Shown: piece after piece, positions 7,314 through 11,964 of the stretch
Position numbering within the stretch: the stretch's first letter is position 1
How the letters are laid out: each line of letters starts with the position of its first letter
Source of the DNA: Lachnospiraceae bacterium
GTDB taxonomy: Bacteria > Bacillota > Clostridia > Lachnospirales > Lachnospiraceae
DNA length: 11,964 nucleotides
Reading direction: 5' to 3'
Assembly: GCA_024684155.1 (NCBI GenBank)
Contig: JAIKXK010000419.1
Location: 1 to 11,964, forward strand
Position numbers and translations under genes: made by a program
Notes under the pieces: model-generated
What the model saw: only the letters and a program-made list of their open reading frames with translations
Told to the model about the DNA's origin: nothing
Databases searched by the model: none

Positions 7314-8138
7314 TTATGAAAGAGTGTTTATATAGGCCTTTACACAGTTTGGTTTTTCAAAATTCTTATGTCCCATTCCGAAGCCTGCCGTGATCTTATT
7401 ATCTTCTAAAATTTGATCAAGGTCTAGTTCTTTCTCTGATAAAAACTCCGTAACAAAATGTGCCAAAATAGCTGCACCTGTAGGAGTACAAAGCTCTCCT
7501 AATTCCTTATCACTGTAGTAATAAGGAAGATTCTCATCTTCTAAAATATATTTTGTAGCCGGGGCCGGTACATCTAAAATACCATGGGCACATTTCACCT
7601 TTCCCTTTCCTACACAAACAGGAGTAGAAATCACCTTTTCCACTGCAAGTTCGTCCATTAACACACAGGCTGCTGTAACATCAAAGATCGCGTCTAGCAT
7701 CCCTACTTCATGAAAATGAATTTCTCCCACTTCTTTTCCGTGAGCCTTCCCCTCTGCTATAGCAATTTTCTTGTAAACCTCTTTCACCTGATGTTTAATA
7801 GAATCCTTTACAGAAAGTCCATCTATTATTTCTTCCACATCTCTTAAAGATCGACCATGGTGATGGTGATGTTCATGATGATGATCTTCATGGTGGTGAT
7901 GATCTTCAACTACCTCTTCTGGCACTTCTTCCACTTCTGATATTTTCACATGAAGAGCCAATCCATTAATACCACATCTTGTTACGTTGTTGACGCTAGA
8001 TACAACATCTTGCAGGCCAAGAGAATTTAATTGAGCCAGTACTTCACTTCGTCTGTTTTCCTCTAATAATTGCAAAAGAGCACCTGAAAACATATCTCCT
8101 GCAATCCCCATTGATAAATCTAAATATAATTCTTTCAT
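7314..8138 (-). CDS. larC1: LarC1, N-terminal part of the nickel insertion protein
   Basis: 274 residues matching the N-terminal domain of LarC. YLDLSMGIAGDMFSGALL is the usual opening. Residues 80-94 hold 12 histidines in three runs, a likely nickel reservoir. HFHEVGMLDAIFDV (141 onward) and CTPTGAAIL (217 onward) are family blocks. The ATG at 8138 overlaps the larE TGA as ATGA, indicating translational coupling. The frame ends in TAA at 7316-7314, after FGMGHKNFEKPN, near the normal boundary of the two LarC domains, so this is a split gene rather than a random truncation. It needs LarC2 for function. Confidence 0.94.
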   Translation of the reverse strand: MKELYLDLSMGIAGDMFSGALLQLLEENRRSEVLAQLNSLGLQDVVSSVNNVTRCGINGLALHVKISEVEEVPEEVVEDHHHHEDHHHEHHHHHGRSLRDVEEIIDGLSVKDSIKHQVKEVYKKIAIAEGKAHGKEVGEIHFHEVGMLDAIFDVTAACVLMDELAVEKVISTPVCVGKGKVKCAHGILDVPAPATKYILEDENLPYYYSDKELGELCTPTGAAILAHFVTEFLSEKELDLDQILEDNKITAGFGMGHKNFEKPNCVKAYINTLS

Positions 8139-8938
8139 AATACCTCATTCAGGCTTCCCATACGATACCCCTCTAAATCCAGGGACACATAGGAAAATCC
8201 AATTTTACGAAACTCTGTTGTTACTTTTTCTCTTATTTCTTTTTTTGCCAGCCTTTCTATATCACAGGCCTTCACTTCTATTCGAGCCAAATTGCCATGG
8301 AGGCGAACTCTGTAATAGGTAAAACCAAGATTCTTTAATACCCTTTCCCCCTGCTCAATTAAGACTAACTTTTCTTTTGTAATTTCCTGTCCATAAGGAA
8401 TTCGGGAAGCAAGACATGCGGCACTTTGTTTTGTTGCTGTAGGAAGTCCCAGTTTTTTAGACAATTCCCGAATATCCTTTTTGGTTAAGGATACCTCCAA
8501 CATAGGACTTTTAATTTCAAGCTCCTCAATAGCTCTTCGTCCCGGGCGATAATCACCTAAATCATCTAAATTAGAGCCTTCGAGAATAAAACCAATACCT
8601 TCTTCTTTTGCCTTTTCCATCATCGCTCCAAAAATTTTATGTTTACAGTAATAGCAGCGATTGGATGGATTTGTATGAAAGCACTCTTCTTTTAATAAGT
8701 CTAAGCTGATACAGTAATGTTTGATACCTTCCTTTTTACAAAACTCCACTGCTTCCTCTAATTCTTCTTTGGCAAACAAAGAAGAGACTGCTGTAAATGC
8801 AACACAGTGCTCACCTAAGACTTCATGAGCAGTTTTTAAAAGAAAGGTGGAATCTACCCCTGCAGAATAAGCAACTGCCACAGAGCCTAAGGATAATATA
8901 TATTCTTTTAATTTCCTATGCTTATCTTCTAGTGTCAT
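8135..8938 (-). CDS. larE: LarE, ATP-dependent sulfur insertase for the nickel-pincer cofactor
   Basis: Numbering is from ATG 8938 (267 residues). LarE adenylates a carboxylate of the pyridinium intermediate and inserts sulfur to give the dithiolated form. The PP-loop SAGVDS is at residues 25-30. CYYC gives C95 and C98, and SAACLASR gives C175, equivalent in position to the sacrificial Cys176 of the L. plantarum enzyme. Three such cysteines are what the iron-sulfur type of LarE uses instead of sacrificing its own sulfur, so catalytic turnover is likely here (inferred). The ATG at 8938 has AAAGGGA 5 nt upstream; a GTG at 8959 inside the MATE gene would add 7 residues but lacks a site. Confidence 0.95.
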   Translation of the reverse strand: MTLEDKHRKLKEYILSLGSVAVAYSAGVDSTFLLKTAHEVLGEHCVAFTAVSSLFAKEELEEAVEFCKKEGIKHYCISLDLLKEECFHTNPSNRCYYCKHKIFGAMMEKAKEEGIGFILEGSNLDDLGDYRPGRRAIEELEIKSPMLEVSLTKKDIRELSKKLGLPTATKQSAACLASRIPYGQEITKEKLVLIEQGERVLKNLGFTYYRVRLHGNLARIEVKACDIERLAKKEIREKVTTEFRKIGFSYVSLDLEGYRMGSLNEVL

Positions 8939-8943
8939 CTTTT

Positions 8944-8950
8944 TCCCTTT
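8944..8950 (-). promoter_or_regulatory. Ribosome binding site supporting the internal ATG start of larE
   Basis: AAAGGGA sits 5 nt before ATG 8938 and overlaps the end of the MATE gene, including its TAA stop at 8951-8949. It favours 8938 over the GTG at 8959. Confidence 0.55.
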
Positions 8951-10328
8951 AGTTTGCACGATTTAACTCAGCTCTTTTTTCTTCAAAGTTTTTCTCTAAA
9001 CTTCGCATCATAAATAAATATGCTACCAAAGTGTAAATACCTGCCGCAATCCAAGCCAAAGGATCACAGGCAACTGCTAAGGTATAACTCATAATCTTCA
9101 TGGAAATAGCAGCTGCTACAAGTCTTGCAACAAACTCTACTACGCCGCCCATTAAAGGAAGCAGCCCTCTTCCACAACCCTGCATGGTATTTCGAAAGAT
9201 AAAAATCATACCAAGAGGAATAAAGCAGGCTGCTGCCATATAGACATAAGGCTTTGCCCATACAATCATGGCGTCAATATCCACACCTGCTTCAAAGAAC
9301 ATCGTAAGAGCTGGTCGTAAAAATACAATCATTAAAATTCCTGATACAATGGCATATATCACAGTTAAAACCATAGCAGAGCGGACCCCCTGGTGAATTC
9401 GTTTTAAATCCCCTTTTCCATAGTTTTGGCCTACATAGGTAGCCATAGTCTGTCCGATGGATGGGAAGCCCTGGGTAACTAAGTTACAAAGCTTACTTGA
9501 AGCTGTAAAGGCTGCTACTGCTTCAGAACCAAATAGATTTATGGCAGTCTGCATAATCATGGTTCCTGAGGCTGTAATGGCAAACTGTAATGCCATAGGT
9601 ACTGCAACATTTAACTGTTTTCTTGTCATATGCCAGCTTAAATACCAGTGTTCCCTTCTTGGTACTAAAATCTGGAATTTCTTTAGGATGTAAATGAGAC
9701 ATAAAACAGCAGAAACTCCCTGCGCACAGTCAGTGGCTAAAGCTGCCCCCATAACACCTAATTTGAAATTTATAATAAAAACTAAATCCAGGATTACATT
9801 TAAAATGGCAGAAAATACCAAGAAAAATAAAGGTACTTTTGAATTTCCCATAGCTCTGCAGTAAGCAGAAAAGAGATTATAAAATACCAATGCAAAGGAA
9901 CCATAGCAAATGGTTATAATATAGCTATAGGCATCATCATAAATATCTGCCGGAGTATTCATAACATGAAGTAGCGGGTGCATAAATGCCACAGAAGCTA
10001 CTGTTAAGATTACAATGGTAATAATGGATAGCAAAAATCCATTGGCTACAGATCGTTTTACTCCTTCTATATCCTCGGCTCCAAATTTTTGTGCTGTAAT
10101 AACAGTAAAACCTGTAGTCATTCCAATGGCAAATCCCATAATAAGAAACATAATGGTGCCGGTAGATCCAACCGCTGCTAATGCCCCTGTTCCTACATAG
10201 TGACCTACTATAATGGTATCCACCATGTTATATAATTGTTGAAATACATTTCCAATAAATAAAGGCAAAAAGAATTTTAAAATAATAGGCATAGGTTTGC
10301 CCGCTGTTAATGTTTGTTGTGCGCTCAT
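8949..10328 (-). CDS. MATE-family multidrug/solute exporter
   Basis: 459 residues with about 12 hydrophobic membrane segments. N-terminal PIILKFFLPLFIGNVFQQLYNMVDTIIVG is the MATE opening and recurs in weaker form in the second half, as expected for two six-helix bundles. MATE proteins export cationic or drug-like compounds using Na+ or H+ gradients; the substrate cannot be read from sequence. Start ATG at 10328 has AGGAG 5 nt upstream. The gene begins just after the mscL terminator and ends 10 nt before the larE ATG, so it is most likely first in the lar transcript. Whether it moves a compound related to the nickel cofactor or is a bystander is open. Confidence 0.93.
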   Translation of the reverse strand: MSAQQTLTAGKPMPIILKFFLPLFIGNVFQQLYNMVDTIIVGHYVGTGALAAVGSTGTIMFLIMGFAIGMTTGFTVITAQKFGAEDIEGVKRSVANGFLLSIITIVILTVASVAFMHPLLHVMNTPADIYDDAYSYIITICYGSFALVFYNLFSAYCRAMGNSKVPLFFLVFSAILNVILDLVFIINFKLGVMGAALATDCAQGVSAVLCLIYILKKFQILVPRREHWYLSWHMTRKQLNVAVPMALQFAITASGTMIMQTAINLFGSEAVAAFTASSKLCNLVTQGFPSIGQTMATYVGQNYGKGDLKRIHQGVRSAMVLTVIYAIVSGILMIVFLRPALTMFFEAGVDIDAMIVWAKPYVYMAAACFIPLGMIFIFRNTMQGCGRGLLPLMGGVVEFVARLVAAAISMKIMSYTLAVACDPLAWIAAGIYTLVAYLFMMRSLEKNFEEKRAELNRAN

Positions 10329-10350
10329 ATTACTCCTATCTTTCTAAAAA

Positions 10351-10385
10351 AATAAGGCAGTTCCTAAATTTGGAACTGCCTTATT
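10351..10385 (-). terminator. Intrinsic terminator of mscL
   Basis: A 14-bp perfect stem (AATAAGGCAGTTCC and its complement) with a 7-nt loop is followed on the minus strand by a T-rich run. It lies 12 nt after the mscL stop and only 22 nt before the MATE start codon. Confidence 0.85.
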
Positions 10386-10397
10386 ACGTATGTATAA

Positions 10398-10880
10398 TTA
10401 ATCTAACTGAGAAGTACAGTGTGGACATCTCGTTGCATCAATAGCAATCATAGATTTACAGTAAGGACATTCCTTCTCTGTAGGGTCTTGTGCCTCTTCC
10501 ACTTCCTCTGTCTTTTTGACACTGGTACGAACCTTTTCTAAGGTCTTTACCAAACAAAAGATTACAAGTGCCATTAAAAGGAAATTAATTACAACTGTAA
10601 TAAAGGTTCCATAGTTTAATGTTGCTGCCCCGGACTCCTGTGCCGCAGCCAGTGTGGCGTATTCTTTTCCATCTAAGGCCACAAACCAATTAGAAAAATC
10701 AATTCCACCAGTAATTGCACTAATCAGTGGCATTATTACATCATTTACCAAGGAATTAATAATATTTTGGAAGGCACCACCGATAATAACACCCACGGCC
10801 ATGTCCATTACATTTCCTTTTGTAATAAACTCTTTAAATTCATCTACAAACTTTTTTGATTTTTCTAATTTTTTATCCAT
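10398..10880 (-). CDS. mscL: Large-conductance mechanosensitive channel with C-terminal zinc ribbon
   Basis: 160 residues. MscL opens under membrane tension to release solutes on osmotic downshock. FKEFITKGNVMDMAVGVIIG is the N-terminal amphipathic helix leading into TM1, ending with NDVIMPLISAITGG; a periplasmic-side loop (60-90) and TM2 (about 91-112) follow. After a charged linker (113-137), residues 138-155 form a CPYC...CPHC zinc ribbon in place of the usual helical bundle end. It is a complete channel. GGGAG lies 9 nt before the ATG, and a promoter with extended -10 sits about 70 nt upstream. Confidence 0.96.
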   Translation of the reverse strand: MDKKLEKSKKFVDEFKEFITKGNVMDMAVGVIIGGAFQNIINSLVNDVIMPLISAITGGIDFSNWFVALDGKEYATLAAAQESGAATLNYGTFITVVINFLLMALVIFCLVKTLEKVRTSVKKTEEVEEAQDPTEKECPYCKSMIAIDATRCPHCTSQLD

Positions 10881-10949
10881 TCTTTGTGACTCCCTTTCCC
10901 CTTTAAAATTAAATTTTACATAACTAAATCGTATGCACGTGTTGAAATC

Positions 10950-10958
10950 ATTATAGCA
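10950..10958 (-). promoter_or_regulatory. Extended -10 promoter of mscL
   Basis: TGCTATAAT on the minus strand is a perfect TATAAT with the TGn extension. The region where a -35 box would lie (about 10973-10978, TCGCAA) is poor, as is common for extended -10 promoters. Confidence 0.55.
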
Positions 10959-11033
10959 CTATATCTATATAATTGCGATAAGTTACCGAAAAGTTTTTAA
11001 AATTTATTCCACATTTTCCCCTTTTTGAGGCTA

Positions 11034-11675
11034 TCACTTTTTGTCTGTTTTTTTACGACTTTTCACTACCTTTTTCCTTGGCTTTTTATTCTTACCATTC
11101 CCCACTTTTTTAGGTTTCTTTCGTACTGAGTATCCAAAGGTTCCAACCTTTTCCCCTAAGGCGTAATACTCTCCATGGGAGTAGGCCACCAAATCAGCCC
11201 GATCAAGTTTTAAGGTTCCCTTTTCGTTTAACAGGCTTTCCTCTACCTGGACATTCACTACTTCTGCTAAAAACATATCGTGAGATCCAAGTTCTATCAC
11301 TTCTTTTACCTTGCACTCAATATTTACAGGACTTTCTTCCACAATGGGACACGCTACTTTTTTTGCCTCTCCTGGAGTAAGACCTGTCTCCTTAAATTTA
11401 TCTACATCTCGTCCGCTTCTTACCCCACAGTAATCCACGGCCTTTACAATCTTTTTCGTTGTAAGATTAATTACAAACTCTCCAGATTCTTTTAGCATGT
11501 GATGAGAGTGTCGTTCTTTTCTTACAGAGATAGACACCATAGCTGGATCCGAACAAACAGTTCCAGCCCAGGCCACTGTAATAAGATTATTGTTTCCATC
11601 CTTATCACTAAGGGATATTAATACTGCCGGAACGGGATACAACATATTCCCCGGGCGCCAAGATTGTTTACTCAT
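11034..11675 (-). CDS. Flavin reductase / flavoredoxin-like FMN-binding protein with basic tail
   Basis: Numbering is from ATG 11675 (213 residues). The FMN-binding split-barrel family is shown by YPVPAVLISLSD, ITVAWAGTVCSDPAMVSISVRKERHSH and ESGEFVINL in the first 70 residues, then GSHDMFLAEVVNVQ near residue 135. Such proteins bind FMN and pass electrons or reduce flavin; the partner is unknown. Residues 185-213 are a Lys/Arg-rich tail (about 17 of 29 residues basic), probably disordered. The ATG at 11675 has GGAGG 5 nt upstream; the ATG at 11687 overlaps that site and is less likely. Confidence 0.88.
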   Translation of the reverse strand: MSKQSWRPGNMLYPVPAVLISLSDKDGNNNLITVAWAGTVCSDPAMVSISVRKERHSHHMLKESGEFVINLTTKKIVKAVDYCGVRSGRDVDKFKETGLTPGEAKKVACPIVEESPVNIECKVKEVIELGSHDMFLAEVVNVQVEESLLNEKGTLKLDRADLVAYSHGEYYALGEKVGTFGYSVRKKPKKVGNGKNKKPRKKVVKSRKKTDKK

Positions 11676-11680
11676 AACTT

Positions 11681-11685
11681 CCTCC
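11681..11685 (-). promoter_or_regulatory. Ribosome binding site deciding the flavoredoxin start
   Basis: GGAGG, 5 nt upstream of ATG 11675. The competing ATG at 11687 runs into this site. Confidence 0.6.
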
Positions 11686-11703
11686 ATTTATGTCCATAAA
11701 AAA

Positions 11704-11742
11704 TGGCTAAGAGAATCATATCATTTATGAGTCTCTTAGCCA
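11704..11742 (-). terminator. Intrinsic terminator of the chemotaxis receptor gene
   Basis: TGGCTAAGAGAATCAT and ATGAGTCTCTTAGCCA pair with one mismatch (11 bp plus 4 bp, 7-nt loop). Six T residues follow on the minus strand only. Confidence 0.85.
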
Positions 11743-11780
11743 AATATAATCTTTTATAAATCTTTTTTCTTCAAAGCATT

Positions 11781-11964
11781 TTATAACTGAACGAAACGTT
11801 CGGTACTTGCTGAAAGCTGTCCAGTAACATCGTTATTTCTTTCCATGGCATCACCGATACCCTGGATTTCTTCAACGATTTCTGTAGAGTTTGCAGCTGA
11901 CATATTAATAGCTGAAGAACTTTCTTCTACAGATACTGTAATAGATGAAACCGCTGTTTCCATT
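11781..11964 (-). CDS. Methyl-accepting chemotaxis protein, C-terminal end (partial)
   Basis: The last about 61 residues of a longer gene entering from the right edge; the ATG at 11963 is internal. The heptad pattern with SVEESSSAI, AANSTEIVEEI and the closing LSASTERFVQL is that of the C-terminal coiled coil of bacterial chemoreceptors, near a methylation region. It signals to CheA/CheW. The sensor domain is outside the window. A terminator follows 39 nt later. Confidence 0.82.
   Translation of the reverse strand, partial: METAVSSITVSVEESSSAINMSAANSTEIVEEIQGIGDAMERNNDVTGQLSASTERFVQL

Noticed and set aside
7290..7325. Programmed ribosomal frameshift joining larC1 and larC2
   Set aside because: Both halves are in the same frame with two stops between, so a shift would not join them.
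7863..7912. Tandem DNA repeat or CRISPR-like array
   Set aside because: It is simply His codons inside larC1, in frame and expected for this family.
10329..10397. Riboswitch before the MATE gene
   Set aside because: The gap holds only one simple terminator hairpin; too short for a known aptamer.
11743..11780. Promoter for the flavoredoxin gene (TTGAAG, 17 bp, GATTAT on the minus strand)
   Set aside because: It would transcribe straight through the receptor-gene terminator and its -10 is weak; not strong enough to list.

Overview
The window is AT-rich, tightly packed bacterial DNA. Gene content (MCP fragment, CheY/CheX-type pair, Zn-ribbon MscL, nickel-pincer cofactor genes, AP2-domain protein, PqqD-like protein), strong GGAGG-type ribosome binding sites and consensus sigma-A promoters all point to a low-GC Gram-positive clostridium, most likely a motile gut Lachnospiraceae. 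This assignment is inferred from style and content, not from a marker gene.

Left region (1-3608). A minus-strand gene running off the left edge encodes a degenerate extended-SDR (sugar-epimerase fold) domain fused to a membrane segment, a coiled coil and a GAF domain, an arrangement resembling PelD of Pel polysaccharide synthesis. A small PqqD-like gene precedes it in the same transcript. Divergently, from a near-consensus promoter only about 30 bp away, runs a two-gene operon: a stand-alone CheY-type receiver and a protein with four exact 29-residue MshEN-like repeats fused to a CheX-like phosphatase domain. A bidirectional hairpin terminator closes this operon against convergent thrC.

Middle region (3666-10328, all minus strand). 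A probable MATE-larE-larC1-larC2-larB-AP2 operon carries the nickel-pincer nucleotide (NPN) pathway. Gene junctions are 4-24 nt overlaps or gaps of about 10-15 nt. larC is split into two reading frames that lie in the same frame, separated by two stops. LarE has three cysteines consistent with the iron-sulfur type. No larA (lactate racemase) is present. The last gene of the run encodes an AP2 / dead-HNH / AP2 protein. The thrC promoter then sits on that gene's stop codon and drives threonine synthase.

Right region (10351-11964, all minus strand). mscL has a C-terminal zinc ribbon, an extended -10 promoter and its own terminator. A flavin-reductase-like protein carries a very basic C-terminal tail. 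The C-terminal end of a methyl-accepting chemotaxis protein, with its terminator, enters from the right edge.

The most interesting part is the left module. Two proteins whose relatives bind cyclic di-GMP (PelD-like and MshEN-repeat) are transcribed back to back, together with a receiver and a CheX-like domain. This suggests a link between exopolysaccharide synthesis, second-messenger sensing and chemotaxis-type phosphosignalling, but no binding or activity can be proven from sequence alone.
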